DNA of 64,000 nt from Sphingomonadaceae bacterium. GTDB lineage: Bacteria; Pseudomonadota; Alphaproteobacteria; Sphingomonadales; Sphingomonadaceae. Numbering within the stretch: position 1 is the first letter of the stretch; every line of letters begins with the position of its first letter. The notes under the pieces were generated by a model. That model was not told the DNA's origin. It saw only the letters and a program-made list of their open reading frames with translations, and made no database searches. The stretch is taken from NCBI GenBank assembly GCA_030147805.1, contig JASBUR010000031.1:35518-99517 (forward strand). The letters run 5' to 3'. The translations under genes and the position numbers were made by a program. Of the stretch, positions 8,427 to 17,330 are shown piece after piece.

Positions 8427-9020
8427 GTGACCACCAGGATCAGCCTGCTCCTACTCGGCGCACTCGCGACGCTCGGCGTTTCGGCGCCCGCCGCGGCGAC
8501 CGCGACCTTCACCGGCCTGTCGGGGGGAAGCTGCCCGAGCGCCGGCGCCTATACGTCGGACGGCTATCTGTTCACCAGCGCCACCAACCATTTCCACGTC
8601 TGCGCCGCCAATCAGAACAGCAACAGCACCAACGGCACCGAGACGCTCGTCACCGACACCACCGCGTTCACCGTGACGAAGGTCGGCGGCGGGCTGTTCG
8701 ACCTGTTCAGCTTCGACGCCGCCGAATGGTCCAACTTCGGCGCGGGCCGTACCGTGTCGGTGCTCGGCACCTATGCCGGCGGCGCCACCACCAGCGCCTC
8801 GTTCGGGCTCGACGGCATCATGGGCGCCAACGCCTTCCAGACCTTTACGCTGGCCAACAGCTTCCGCAACCTCGCCTCGGCGCGCTTCAGCTTCTCGAAC
8901 AACATCGCGCAGTTCGACAATTTCGTCACCGAAGCCGCGGTGCCCGAGCCCGCCGCGCTGGCGCTGTTCGGCCTCGGCGTCGCCGGCCTCGCCGCGCGCC
9001 GCCGCCGCAAGGCGGCCTGA
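8427..9020 (+). CDS. PEP-CTERM sorting domain protein
   Basis: 197 residues with a GTG start after a GGGGGACGA site. It has an N-terminal signal peptide (ISLLLLGALATLGVSAPAAA) and a C-terminal sorting tag: VPEPAALALFGLGVAGLAA followed by the basic tail RRRRKAA. The mature region is Ser/Thr/Asn-rich beta-type sequence with two Cys near its start. PEP-CTERM proteins are handled by the EpsH/exosortase system at the inner membrane and usually relate to exopolysaccharide; no exosortase gene is in this window. An intrinsic terminator follows. Confidence 0.9.
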   Translation: MTTRISLLLLGALATLGVSAPAAATATFTGLSGGSCPSAGAYTSDGYLFTSATNHFHVCAANQNSNSTNGTETLVTDTTAFTVTKVGGGLFDLFSFDAAEWSNFGAGRTVSVLGTYAGGATTSASFGLDGIMGANAFQTFTLANSFRNLASARFSFSNNIAQFDNFVTEAAVPEPAALALFGLGVAGLAARRRRKAA

Positions 9021-9045
9021 GGCTTCGCGCTTTCGGCCTGCGTAG

Positions 9046-9078
9046 AAGGGGGCGCTCCCGCGAGGGGGCGCCCCTTTT
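9046..9078 (+). terminator. Intrinsic terminator of PEP-CTERM gene
   Basis: AAGGGGGCGC pairs with GCGCCCCTT across a short loop and runs into TTTT, 26 bp after the stop at 9020. The downstream gene is on the opposite strand. Confidence 0.7.
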
Positions 9079-9110
9079 CGGTGGGTGAGCGGCGCCTGCG
9101 CAGCCTGTGC

Positions 9111-9443
9111 TCAGCGCCGCAGGCTGCGCCCGATCATCCGCAGGTGCAGCCCGTGCATCGCGACGAGCCCGCCGCCGATCAGCAGCAGCACCGGCGTCAC
9201 CAGCCCTTCCTGCCCGGGGCGCGGCGTCAGCCCCCAGGCCGAGGCCGCCGTGGCGAGCATCACCAGCGTGCCGAGCGCCGGGGTGACGGCGAGCGCCACG
9301 CGGCGCGGCGCCGTCCAGTTGACGCTGCCGCCCAGCGACCATTGCATCGGCAGCCGGTCGTGGCGGGCGAAGCGGCGCTCGGCGCGCCACGACAGCGCGG
9401 CCAGCGCGCTGACGGTTACGACGAGGATGAGCAGCTCGAGCAT
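9111..9443 (-). CDS. DUF1648-like small membrane protein
   Basis: 110 residues. It has an N-terminal membrane helix (MLELLILVVTVSALAAL), then RHDRLPMQWSLGGSVNWTAP, which resembles the LPxHW..G....W motif of DUF1648/SdpI-type proteins, and two further hydrophobic helices (about residues 50-70 and 80-97). A GGGAGGAA site precedes ATG 9443. The function of DUF1648 proteins of this short form is unknown. Convergent with the PEP-CTERM gene. Confidence 0.65.
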   Translation of the reverse strand: MLELLILVVTVSALAALSWRAERRFARHDRLPMQWSLGGSVNWTAPRRVALAVTPALGTLVMLATAASAWGLTPRPGQEGLVTPVLLLIGGGLVAMHGLHLRMIGRSLRR

Positions 9444-9626
9444 CGCAGGTTCCTCCCGCGGCGAGCTTAGCCGATGTCGCCGATTCCGGCATCCATCGCC
9501 GCGCCGCGCGGGCCGCGCCGGTCATGCGAGGCCAGAATGACGGGAAAGGAACGGGGAGGGCGGGATAGAGCACCGCAGTGGCGGCAAGGCGCGTCAGCGA
9601 TCGCCGCCGCCCCGCCGCCCGCCGGC

Positions 9627-10190
9627 CTATCGCCGGCAGAGCATTTCGCGCAGCGGGAACGCGCAGCCGCGTGCCGCACTGCGCGTCGACGATGTTCGAC
9701 ACCTGCGCGCACGCCCGGCCGGCATAGGCGGCGCCGCCAAAGCCGGCGCGCTCGCAGAACGCGCGCGCCGCGGTCAGGTCGTTGGTGCCCGCCGACACCT
9801 GGATGCGGCCGAGCGTCGGCCGCGCGAAGAAGGTCACATCCTTCCCGCTGACGCCGTCGCCGGCATCGAGCTGGTCGAGGTCGATGCCCGGCGCGTCGAC
9901 GCCTAAGCCCTCGTCCGCGGTAGCGCGGGTCGGCCGCAGCGAGGCGACCGCGGTGCGGCGCAGATAGGGCCGGTTGCTCGTCGTGTAGCTCTGGCAGCCG
10001 CCGGCATAGCTCGCCGCACCGCAGATCTCCCACTCGCCGACGATGCGCGCGCTCTGCGCCCGCCGGGGCGAAGCCCAGCGGCGCGAGATCGGGGGAAGTG
10101 GCGGGGTGACCACCACCGAGCGGCCGAGAAAGCCGGGCAGTTCGTAGAGCGTGACGCTCGGCGTGGTGCCGGTCTCTGCCGCGGCTCTTC
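9627..10190 (-). pseudogene. Beta/gamma-crystallin-like gene, 5'-truncated and frameshifted
   Basis: The frame starts inside crystallin-like sequence (SVTLYELPGFLGRSVVVTPP) with no native signal peptide; the nearest ATG (10260) lies within the neighbouring low-GC gene. Two compensating frame changes are visible near 10080-10110: the paralogue at 10793-11019 reads DLATQGFANW, and here PDLAPLGFAP appears only in another frame before the original frame resumes at QSARIVGEWEICG. A third shift near 9665 separates the body from the expected C-terminus FPLREMLCRR and its stop at 9627. The family is usually secreted and calcium-binding. Decay or sequencing error in GC runs could explain the shifts. 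Confidence 0.65.
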
Positions 10191-10192
10191 CG

Positions 10193-10651
10193 TTAGTTAG
10201 GAAATGCGACGCTAGGACCGCGCTTATCGTAACAGACCACCGTGCTATTGTCGGTCCCAAATCCCCTCTCGTAGCCGACTCCCCTGCAAAATTTCTCGGC
10301 AGCGTCGTTGGCGAAGTTTTGGCGGTTCAGGTCTTTTGTTGTGCAGCCGCCCTCGCACACTGCTCCCGAAATCTGAATCGCAGACTTTGTGGACACGTAA
10401 TTTCGAACATTTGCCAAATCTTCTCGCATGACGGACACATGCGGGACCATTTTGGCGGCGTCCGAGGCAACCGAGTCAAGCCTCAGCCTGGCAGTCGAAA
10501 GCTCTGTTTTGATAGATAACAGGTCAGCCTTCATGGCGGCTACGGCAGCTCGGAGTGCCCTCACTTCTGACAGGAGTCCGCCATCGTCGGGTGCCGCCAA
10601 CGCGGGATAAGCACAAACGCCTACCATTACTGCGAACAATGCCAATTTCAT
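10193..10651 (-). CDS. Secreted Cys-containing protein, function unknown
   Basis: 152 residues with a signal peptide (MKLALFAVMVGVCAYPALAA). A coiled-coil-like stretch with heptad spacing follows (LLSEVRALRAAVAAMKADLL through about residue 75), then a small C-terminal domain with several cysteines (CEGGC, FCRGVGY, VVCYDK). ATG 10651 was chosen because it starts the signal peptide and has an AAAGG site; the frame is open further upstream. TAA stop at 10193 lies exactly where GC-rich crystallin-like sequence resumes. Codon use is AT-richer than the chromosome. No family recognised. Confidence 0.7.
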   Translation of the reverse strand: MKLALFAVMVGVCAYPALAAPDDGGLLSEVRALRAAVAAMKADLLSIKTELSTARLRLDSVASDAAKMVPHVSVMREDLANVRNYVSTKSAIQISGAVCEGGCTTKDLNRQNFANDAAEKFCRGVGYERGFGTDNSTVVCYDKRGPSVAFPN

Positions 10652-10792
10652 GCTCTGGACCTTTCGCAGATGAGGAAAGAAGATTGGCATGGCGTGAAGC
10701 TGGGCCACCATACGTTCGATTACGGTAGGTATTCGGCGGCCCATTAGAGATTTGCGGAGGCGCGACTTGCTGCCGAAAGGTGTAGACGTACA

Positions 10793-11019
10793 CTAACTAG
10801 CCAACGCGCCGCACACCTGGTACTCGCCGCTGACCGGAGCGCTCTGTTCCCAGTTGGCGAAGCCCTGCGTCGCAAGATCGCGGGGGGAGGCGGTGATGGT
10901 CGCCGAGCGCCCGAGAAAGCACGGCAGCTCATAGAGCGTGAAACTCGACGCGGTGGTCTGCGCCGTGGCGATCCCAAGCGGCGGCGCGACACGGCGGCGG
11001 CGAGGATCGGGATAGGCAT
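10793..11019 (-). pseudogene. Beta/gamma-crystallin-like gene remnant, 3'-truncated
   Basis: ATG 11019 after GGAGGGTAAC begins MPIPILAAAV, the start of a signal peptide. A frameshift in the GCC/CGC run near 10990 separates it from APPLGIATAQTTASS and the crystallin-like body FTLYELPCFLGRS ... SGEYQVCGALAS, which stops at 10793 (TAG) as the sequence changes to the AT-rich segment. It covers only the first motif of the family. It is a paralogue of the remnant at 9627-10190; both share the TLYELP.FLGRS block. Confidence 0.65.
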
Positions 11020-11110
11020 GTTACCCTCCTTGCGGTTTGGGCAGAAAGAGAACGCGGTGATAAGTTTGAGGTTCAAAAATCTAACTTAAAGAGGGATGAG
11101 CGGATCCAGC

Positions 11111-11737
11111 CTAGTCCTCTTTCGCTACGACTCCGGTTATCTCAGGCTTTCGATCATAAATTTTGTAAGTCAGATAATACAAGCTTCTTCCGCTTGTTAG
11201 TACGAGGTGAGAGATCGGCACTAAGCACAATAGTTTCGCTAGAAATGATGACACATCGTAGGCAGGTATCGAAAAATTACCAATGATGAGATATTTGCCA
11301 TGTATTGCGCTCGCCAATGCTGAAGATAAACCCGAGCAAGCTGCAGAAAGAAGGGATAATAACAAGCTTAGAAACGCTAGATACCCAAACATGGAAAGGA
11401 CGTAATCCCTTCGGGTGAGCTTAACTCGATCTGTGTTCGGCCTTCCCCAGAAGGCCTCTCCAGTTTCGATGTGATCGTCGAGTGTTGATCCTGCGATTAA
11501 AAAAGTAGCAACTGCTAAGAGTCCAGCGATGTAGAATCCCGTCAACGCTGATGCAAGCGATCCTATCCGATCAAGGAAACCATCAGTAGAAAAAAAGGCG
11601 GAATGAGGCATCAAATGAAACAGAGTTGCAATTAATGTGGAGACGATCAGGATTATCCACAAATCACGGACAACAAAAAGCCTTCCGTCATCACTGCGGA
11701 TCTTGAGATATCTAAAACTGAAGAGCATCATTGGCAT
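11111..11737 (-). CDS. Four-helix membrane protein of a two-gene cassette, unknown function
   Basis: 208 residues. Hydrophobic helices lie at about 27-45 (WIILIVSTLIATLFHLM), 60-85 (ASALTGFYIAGLLAVATFLI), 110-140 (SMFGYLAFLSLLLSLLSAAC) and 155-185. The N-terminus is short and cytoplasmic by charge. The start is 6 bp after the stop of the 310-residue soluble protein gene, so the two are translationally linked. Low-GC codon use marks recent transfer. A membrane protein paired with a soluble partner in an accessory island fits an antiphage effector-sensor design, but no family was recognised. Confidence 0.72.
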   Translation of the reverse strand: MPMMLFSFRYLKIRSDDGRLFVVRDLWIILIVSTLIATLFHLMPHSAFFSTDGFLDRIGSLASALTGFYIAGLLAVATFLIAGSTLDDHIETGEAFWGRPNTDRVKLTRRDYVLSMFGYLAFLSLLLSLLSAACSGLSSALASAIHGKYLIIGNFSIPAYDVSSFLAKLLCLVPISHLVLTSGRSLYYLTYKIYDRKPEITGVVAKED

Positions 11738-11743
11738 GATGTT

Positions 11744-12676
11744 TTAAATCGCTCTAATCGCCTTTGAGATGAAATCATCGACAACCTTGTCAGTACATAC
11801 TGCCAGGTCAACCGTTGTGTTAACTTCCGCCGATCTTATAAAGAGGACCTCTTTAGCCTCCTCCCCTCTGGCGATAGATATGCGCCTCGATCTTTCGTCA
11901 TCGAGTTCAATATCAATCTGAAAATCCTCCCAGCCGGCGCGTCTAGCGCTCTTTGCTAAATTGCCGATTTTTTCTGCCCAATCCTTTGGGCTAACCTTGC
12001 CTTTGACTCTAATCTTCATCTTTTCATGAACCGGCTTGAAGAAATCTTCAGAATCGATGAATTTAGCGCGAGCCGGCCTGCTAAGCGTTATAAAGCCAAA
12101 ATTTCCAGTCTTCAGTGCATTAGTAACTGACTCAGATTTGACGCCTTCAGGTCGAAAGACTGTGTAAGTGCTCTGGTCATCACCGCGATTATCTTTGTAG
12201 TTATAATCGTAATCGCGAAGAACCTTTCCGATGATGGGTTGGACCAAACTCATGCTTAGGCCGGGAATTTCTTCTAGGATGGCGTCATAAACGCCATTGC
12301 GCACCGCCTTCGGCAGAATGATGAGATGCGCCGAAACCGATTGTTCCTCGTCGGGCTTCTTATTGACAGTGCGAAGATGAAGGGCGGCGCGGGCCTTTCG
12401 ACGGTACATGGGATCGGCAGCCTTCGGACTCGCTCTGTGAATGAGCGCCACAATGGCGCCTGTCGCGGCGTGTACGTCGATGCTCATCATTTCGATAACG
12501 TCGCTGTTTGGGCGAACGTCGATGGCCTTGTTTCGCCTAACAGCCTGCTGCAGTGCTGCGAGGATGCTCGGCTTACCTGTAGCATCGACAAGCGGAAGCG
12601 TCGGACCACTCTTGCGCCGCGGCACGAACGAGAATCTGTAATGCCGTATGAACCGGTGTCTTTTCTCCAGAAACAC
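11744..12676 (-). CDS. Soluble protein of two-gene cassette, unknown function
   Basis: 310 residues without signal peptide or membrane helix. It starts at GTG 12676 after a strong AAGGGGGGAA site. Features: basic N-terminus (RHRFIRHYRFSFVPRR), MMSIDVHAATGAIVALIHRA, AHLIILPKAVRNGVYDAILE, EIPGLSMSLVQPIIGKVLRD, and a C-terminal half with FGFITLSRPARAKFI and VLFIRSAEV. The middle resembles conserved hypothetical proteins of genomic islands that I cannot name. First gene of the cassette, with the membrane protein 6 bp downstream. Codon use is AT-richer than the chromosome. Confidence 0.72.
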   Translation of the reverse strand: MFLEKRHRFIRHYRFSFVPRRKSGPTLPLVDATGKPSILAALQQAVRRNKAIDVRPNSDVIEMMSIDVHAATGAIVALIHRASPKAADPMYRRKARAALHLRTVNKKPDEEQSVSAHLIILPKAVRNGVYDAILEEIPGLSMSLVQPIIGKVLRDYDYNYKDNRGDDQSTYTVFRPEGVKSESVTNALKTGNFGFITLSRPARAKFIDSEDFFKPVHEKMKIRVKGKVSPKDWAEKIGNLAKSARRAGWEDFQIDIELDDERSRRISIARGEEAKEVLFIRSAEVNTTVDLAVCTDKVVDDFISKAIRAI

Positions 12677-12780
12677 AGATTCCCCCCCTTTGTTAGAAGC
12701 TGGGAGACTTCACAGTTCCGACATAGTGGTCAACGCTTGATCACATCCAGACAGCCATTTTGATCCGGTTCGGAGCCTTC

Positions 12781-15759
12781 TTACTCCGCCGCCACCCGCT
12801 CCGCCGCCGCCGCCTTCTTCCCCAGCAACGGCTTCAAATACCCGCCCGTATAGCTCCGCGCCGTCGCCGCCACCTGTTCGGGCGTCCCCTGCGCGACGAT
12901 CTCGCCGCCCTTGGTGCCGCCCTCGGGCCCCAGGTCGATGATCCAGTCGGCGGTCTTGATGACCTCGAGATTGTGCTCGATCACCACGACGGTATTGCCC
13001 TGCTCGACGAGCGTGTGCAGCACCTCGAGCAGCTTTCGCACATCCTCGAAATGCAGCCCGGTGGTCGGCTCGTCGAGGATGTAGAGCGTGTTGCCGGTGG
13101 CGCGCCTGGACAGTTCCTTGGCGAGCTTGACGCGCTGCGCCTCGCCGCCCGACAAGGTCGTCGCCTGCTGGCCGACCTTGACGTAGCCGAGGCCGACCTC
13201 GTGCAGCATCGCCATCTTCTCGCGGATGCTCGGCACCGCCTTGAAGAATTCGACCGCCTCCTCGACGTTCATGTCGAGCACGTCGGCGATGCTCTTGCCC
13301 TTGAAGGTGACCTCCAAGGTCTCGCGGTTGTAGCGCTTGCCGTGGCAGACGTCGCAGGTAACGTAGACGTCGGGCAGGAAGTGCATCTCGATCTTGAGCA
13401 CGCCGTCGCCCTGGCACGCCTCGCAGCGGCCGCCCTTGACGTTGAAGCTGAAGCGCCCGGCCTTGTAGCCGCGCGCCGCTGACTCGGGCAGGCCGGCGAA
13501 CCAGTCGCGGATCTGGGTGAACGATCCGGTGTAGGTCGCGGGGTTGGCGCGCGGGGTGCGGCCGATCGGCGACTGGTCGATGTCGATGACCTTGTCGAGA
13601 TATTGCAGCCCCTCGATGCTGTCGTGCGCACCGGCGTGGATGCGCGCACCGTTCAGGCTGCGCGCCGCGGCGGCATAGAGCGTGTCGATGGTGAAGGTCG
13701 ACTTGCCCGATCCCGACACGCCGGTGATGCAGGTGAAGGTGCCCAAGGGGATCGAGGCGCTGACGTTCTGGAGGTTGTTCGAGCGGGCGCCCTTCACCGT
13801 CAACTTCCTGCCATTGCCCTTGCGGCGCTTGGCCGGCACGGGGACGGCGCGGCGGCCGGCGAGATAGTCGCCGGTGATGCTGTCGGGGTTCGCGAGGATC
13901 GCCTCGAGAGTACCCTCGGCGATGACATGGCCGCCGTGGATGCCGGCGCCCGGCCCCATGTCGACGATGTGGTCGGCGCTGCGGATCGCGTCCTCGTCAT
14001 GCTCGACGACGAGCACGGTGTTGCCGAGGTCGCGGAGGCGCTTGAGCGTTTCGAGCAGCCGGTCGTTGTCGCGCTGGTGCAGTCCGATCGACGGCTCGTC
14101 GAGCACGTAGAGCACGCCCGACAGCCCCGAGCCGATCTGGCTGGCGAGGCGGATGCGCTGGCTCTCGCCGCCCGACAAGGTCCCCGACTTGCGGTCGAGG
14201 TTCAGATATTCGAGGCCGACGTTGCACAGGAAGCCGAGCCGCTCGACAATCTCCTTCAGGACGCGCTCGGCGATCTGCCGGTCCTTGTCGCTGAGCTTGG
14301 GCATCAGCTCGCTCGCCCAGCCGAACGCCTCGGAGACCGGGCGGCGCGCCGCGTCGGCGATGGTCTCGCCGTCGATCTTCACCGCCAGCGCCTCGGGCTT
14401 GAGGCGGGCGCCGTCGCAGACCTCGCAGGCGCGCGCCGCCTGATATTGCGCCAGCTCGTCGCGGACGGTCGCGCTCTCGGTGTCGCGCCAGCGCTTCTCG
14501 ACATTGGCGATGACGCCCTCGAACGCCTTCTTCACCTCGTAGGATTTGCGGCCGTCCTCGAAGCGGAGCGCAATGGGCGTGCCCTTGGTGCCGTGCAGCA
14601 CCGCCGCGCGCATCTCGGGCGACAGATCCTTCCACGGCGTCTTGAGATCGGCGCCGAAGTGACGTGCGACACTGGACAAAACCTGCATGTAATAGGGCGA
14701 GGGCGGGTTCGATTTCGCCCAGGGCATCACCGCGCCGGCGGCGATCGACAGCCCCTCGTTGGGCACCACCAGCTCGGGATCGAAATAGAGTTTTTCGCCG
14801 AGACCGTCGCAGCTCGGGCAGGCGCCGTGCGGGCTATTGAACGAGAACAGCCGCGGCTCGATCTCGGGGATGGTGAAGCCCGAGACCGGGCAGGCGAATT
14901 TCTCCGAGAACAGCATGCGGCGGGGACCCCCACCACCCGGCTGCGCCGGGTCCCCCTCCCCCTGAGGGGGAGGATTACCCGCTCCTCCCCCCTTGGGGGA
15001 GGGGGACCGCGAAGCGGTGGAGGGGGCGCCGTCGCCCGGCGAATCGGCGAATTCGAGCACGGCGAGCCCGTCGGCGAGCTTCAGCGCGGTCTCGAAACTG
15101 TCGGCGAGCCGCGTCTCGATGCCCTCGCGCACCACCAGCCGGTCGACGACGACGTCGATGTCATGCTTGTACTTCTTGTCGAGCGCCGGCGCCTCGTCGA
15201 TGTCGTAGAACTCGCCGTTGACCTTGACGCGCTGGAAGCCGGTCTTCTTCCACTCGGCGAATTCCTTGCGATACTCGCCCTTGCGGCCGCGCACGACGGG
15301 GGCGAGCAGGTAGAGGCGCGTGCCCTCGGGCTGCTCCATCACCCGGTCGACCATCTGGCTGACCTGCTGCGCCGAGATGGGGAGGCCGGTGGCGGGCGAA
15401 TAGGGCACGCCGATGCGCGCCCACAGCAGGCGCATGTAATCATAGATCTCGGTGACGGTGCCGACGGTCGAGCGCGGGTTCTTCGAGGTCGTCTTCTGCT
15501 CGATCGAGATCGCCGGGGAGAGGCCCTCGATATGGTCGACGTCGGGCTTCTGCATGAGCTCGAGGAACTGGCGCGCATAGGCGGAGAGCGACTCGACGTA
15601 GCGGCGCTGCCCCTCGGCATAGATGGTGTCGAAGGCGAGGCTCGATTTGCCCGACCCCGACAGGCCGGTGATCACCACCAGCTTGTCGCGCGGCAGGTCG
15701 AGATCGACGTTCTTGAGATTATGCTCGCGCGCGCCGCGTACCGAGATGTGCGTCAGCAT
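12781..15759 (-). CDS. uvrA: Excinuclease ABC subunit A
   Basis: 992 residues. UvrA is the damage-sensing ABC ATPase of nucleotide excision repair, working with UvrB and UvrC. Walker A motifs GLSGSGKSS (about residue 35) and GVSGSGKST are both present, as are ABC signatures [11 protein letters not shown] and [11 protein letters not shown] and the C-terminal zinc finger CEACQGDG...[12 protein letters not shown] 15759 (MLTHISVRG) matches the family start; the longer frame does not. The protein is longer than usual because about 35 Pro/Gly-rich residues (about 245-279) are inserted before [15 protein letters not shown], encoded by a palindromic repeat. Confidence 0.97.
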   Translation of the reverse strand: MLTHISVRGAREHNLKNVDLDLPRDKLVVITGLSGSGKSSLAFDTIYAEGQRRYVESLSAYARQFLELMQKPDVDHIEGLSPAISIEQKTTSKNPRSTVGTVTEIYDYMRLLWARIGVPYSPATGLPISAQQVSQMVDRVMEQPEGTRLYLLAPVVRGRKGEYRKEFAEWKKTGFQRVKVNGEFYDIDEAPALDKKYKHDIDVVVDRLVVREGIETRLADSFETALKLADGLAVLEFADSPGDGAPSTASRSPSPKGGGAGNPPPQGEGDPAQPGGGGPRRMLFSEKFACPVSGFTIPEIEPRLFSFNSPHGACPSCDGLGEKLYFDPELVVPNEGLSIAAGAVMPWAKSNPPSPYYMQVLSSVARHFGADLKTPWKDLSPEMRAAVLHGTKGTPIALRFEDGRKSYEVKKAFEGVIANVEKRWRDTESATVRDELAQYQAARACEVCDGARLKPEALAVKIDGETIADAARRPVSEAFGWASELMPKLSDKDRQIAERVLKEIVERLGFLCNVGLEYLNLDRKSGTLSGGESQRIRLASQIGSGLSGVLYVLDEPSIGLHQRDNDRLLETLKRLRDLGNTVLVVEHDEDAIRSADHIVDMGPGAGIHGGHVIAEGTLEAILANPDSITGDYLAGRRAVPVPAKRRKGNGRKLTVKGARSNNLQNVSASIPLGTFTCITGVSGSGKSTFTIDTLYAAAARSLNGARIHAGAHDSIEGLQYLDKVIDIDQSPIGRTPRANPATYTGSFTQIRDWFAGLPESAARGYKAGRFSFNVKGGRCEACQGDGVLKIEMHFLPDVYVTCDVCHGKRYNRETLEVTFKGKSIADVLDMNVEEAVEFFKAVPSIREKMAMLHEVGLGYVKVGQQATTLSGGEAQRVKLAKELSRRATGNTLYILDEPTTGLHFEDVRKLLEVLHTLVEQGNTVVVIEHNLEVIKTADWIIDLGPEGGTKGGEIVAQGTPEQVAATARSYTGGYLKPLLGKKAAAAERVAAE
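14922..15026. repeat. Palindromic GGGGGACC repeat inside uvrA
   Basis: Two inverted half-elements meet here: GGGACCC...GGGTCCCCCTCCCCCTGAGG on the left and CTTGGGGGAGGGGGACCGCG...GCGGTGGAGGGGG on the right. The same halves build the intergenic element at 38805-38913, in the opposite arrangement. Its length keeps the uvrA frame open and adds [23 protein letters not shown] sequence to UvrA. Confidence 0.85.
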
Positions 15760-15916
15760 CGATGTTCCCGCTGTGTTCCGGCCGAAGAAGGAGGTGACGC
15801 AGCCAGCGACGCGAGTCAAGCGGGCCGTCGGTCAGCGCGCAAGATGGGGAGGGGCGCGCCCGATTGCGAGGGGCGGCAGGCGGTCGTTTTGCCGCCGTGA
15901 CGGACTGCCGGCGGGC

Positions 15917-15942
15917 CTCCCTCTCCCGCAAGGGGAGAGGGG
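15917..15942. repeat. Short CCTCTCCC hairpin
   Basis: CTCCCTCTCCCGCAAGGGGAGAGGGG forms a near-perfect hairpin with a GCAA loop, between the uvrA start and the end of the SDR gene. It resembles half of the GGGGGACC repeat family. It may terminate upstream plus-strand transcripts, but there is no T-run. Confidence 0.5.
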
Positions 15943-15972
15943 ATAAGCGCGCGTGGCCGCTACGCCTTGTCC

Positions 15973-16806
15973 TTAGCTCGCCTTGCGGTTCCCGCCGCCG
16001 AGGAAGCTGCCGATGATCTTGTAGTAGCTCACCGGGAACAGCCGGGTCAGCCGGTCGATCATCCGCGCGTCCGCGCCGATCAGCACGCGGTGCTGGCCGC
16101 GCTCCATGCCGCGGATGATGGTCTCGGCGGCCTGCTCGGGGGTGGTCTTCGCCGCCTTTTCGAACTCCTCGCCATTGTCGAGCGCCATCGTCGAGCCGTC
16201 GAGGCCGCGGATGAACTTGGCGTTGCGCGCGACATTGGTCTTGATGCCGCCGGGGTGGACGCGGATCACCGTCACATGCGGGTCGGTCTGCGCCAGTTCG
16301 AGATGCATCGCCTCGGTGAGGCCGCGGACGGCATATTTCGACGCGTTGTACGCCGATTGCGTCGGATAGCCCATCATCCCGAACACCGAGGAGATGTTGA
16401 CGATCCAGCCTTTCTCGCTCTGGCGGACATGCGGCAGCGCCAGCCGGCAGCCAGCGACGACGGCGTCGAAATTGACCGCCATGACGCGGTTGAAATCTTC
16501 TGCGGGGCAGTCGGCGAAGGGGGCGACCACCGACAGGCCGGCGTTGTTGATGATGCCGTTCAAGGCGCCATATTCCTCGACGGCGCGGTCGATCCAGCCC
16601 TTGAGCTTCGCATGGTCGGTGACGTCGAAGCCCTCGGAGAAATGCGGGTAGTTGCCGAGCATCCGCGAGGTTTCGAACAGCCCGGCCTCGTCCTTGTCGG
16701 CGAGCGCGAGCTTCGCGCCGCGCTTGGCGAGGGCGATCGCCAGCGCGCGGCCGATGCCGCTGCCGGCGCCGGTCACCGCGATCACGCGTCCCGATAGATC
16801 GTGCAT
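15973..16806 (-). CDS. Short-chain dehydrogenase/reductase
   Basis: 277 residues, classical SDR. The cofactor motif TGAGSGIG is near residue 13, NNAG near 87, the catalytic Ser in NISSVFGMMG, and the YNASK catalytic pair near 155. An acidic-type choice after beta-strand 2 (LADKDEAGL) suggests NAD(H) preference. The C-terminal region (RLFPVSYYKIIGSFLGGG) is extended and hydrophobic as in SDRs acting on lipophilic substrates. Substrate unknown. Divergent from the SDHAF4-like gene. Confidence 0.88.
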   Translation of the reverse strand: MHDLSGRVIAVTGAGSGIGRALAIALAKRGAKLALADKDEAGLFETSRMLGNYPHFSEGFDVTDHAKLKGWIDRAVEEYGALNGIINNAGLSVVAPFADCPAEDFNRVMAVNFDAVVAGCRLALPHVRQSEKGWIVNISSVFGMMGYPTQSAYNASKYAVRGLTEAMHLELAQTDPHVTVIRVHPGGIKTNVARNAKFIRGLDGSTMALDNGEEFEKAAKTTPEQAAETIIRGMERGQHRVLIGADARMIDRLTRLFPVSYYKIIGSFLGGGNRKAS

Positions 16807-16890
16807 TGCCGTCCCCCCTTGCCTTTGCGCATCGCGCCCCGGCGTCCTATCTCATCAGCCTAACCGAGCCGCCCCTCCCGGAGAAGCATC

Positions 16891-17052
16891 ATGGCCAGCG
16901 AACCGAAGCCCGAAAATCCGTCCAAGCCCGTCGAGCCGCCGCTGCCGCCCAACGTGCCGCTGCCGCCCGATGTCGAACTCGGCGGCCGCAAGGGTCTCGA
17001 GCCGACGCGCTACGGAGATTGGGAGAAGGGCGGCATCGCCGTCGACTTCTGA
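16891..17052 (+). CDS. DUF1674 / SDHAF4-like protein
   Basis: 53 residues, too short for most automatic calls. The Pro-rich N-terminus leads to LGGRKGLEPTRYGDWEKGGI then AVDF, the conserved C-terminal signature of DUF1674, the family of succinate dehydrogenase assembly factor 4. Eukaryotic SDHAF4 binds flavinylated SdhA and protects assembly of complex II; the bacterial role is inferred. A CCCGGAGAAGC site precedes ATG 16891. The next small gene begins 13 bp downstream. Confidence 0.85.
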   Translation: MASEPKPENPSKPVEPPLPPNVPLPPDVELGGRKGLEPTRYGDWEKGGIAVDF

Positions 17053-17065
17053 ATAAAGAGGGGAA

Positions 17066-17278
17066 ATGAGCCTGCGCTATTATCTGGGCGGGCGCGAAAC
17101 CAGCCGCCGCCTGGCGCTCGCCGAGTGGCTGCGCCTCGCCACCGGGGAGGGCGCGGTGCGCGCGCGGCGCATCTTCGAGCTCGCCGAACATGGCCGCGCG
17201 CGGCCGGGTGAAGTGGCGCAGGCGCAGGGCGAACTGCACGCGCGCGGCATCGTCATCACCGGGGTCGCGGGGCTATAG
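17066..17278 (+). CDS. small hypothetical protein
   Basis: 70 residues with a good AGAGGGGAA site before ATG 17066. It is basic and helical (ETSRRLALAEWLRLATGEGA, then IFELAEHGRARPGEVAQAQG), with no signal or membrane segment. It sits 13 bp after the SDHAF4-like gene and 52 bp before the next small gene, so it is likely cotranscribed. No family recognised. Confidence 0.55.
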   Translation: MSLRYYLGGRETSRRLALAEWLRLATGEGAVRARRIFELAEHGRARPGEVAQAQGELHARGIVITGVAGL

Positions 17279-17330
17279 GGCCCGCTTCGGCCGATTCGGC
17301 CGCCCGACTCGCTTCACGCACGAGGACTTC

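Larger units (their letters stand above)
10190..12765. other. AT-richer accessory segment
   Basis: Base composition drops sharply at about 10190 and returns to very GC-rich near 12770. The exception is a GC-rich island at about 10795-11030 that is the crystallin-like remnant. Codon use in the three genes inside (10193-10651, 11111-11737, 11744-12676) is also unlike the surroundings, with many AT-ending codons. This is what recent horizontal acquisition looks like. I see no integrase, transposase, tRNA end or clear direct repeat at the borders, so the mechanism is unknown. Confidence 0.7.

Noticed and set aside
11111..12676. Two-gene cassette as a Kiwa (KwaA-KwaB) system
   Set aside because: Sizes are similar (four-helix membrane protein plus about 310 residues), but the gene order is reversed and I cannot see KwaB signature sequence, so the name was not used.
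13603..15900. 765-residue plus-strand ORF antisense to uvrA
   Set aside because: Shadow of uvrA in GC-rich sequence; the protein is Arg/Gly/Ala/Asp-rich without domain pattern, while the minus strand encodes a complete UvrA.
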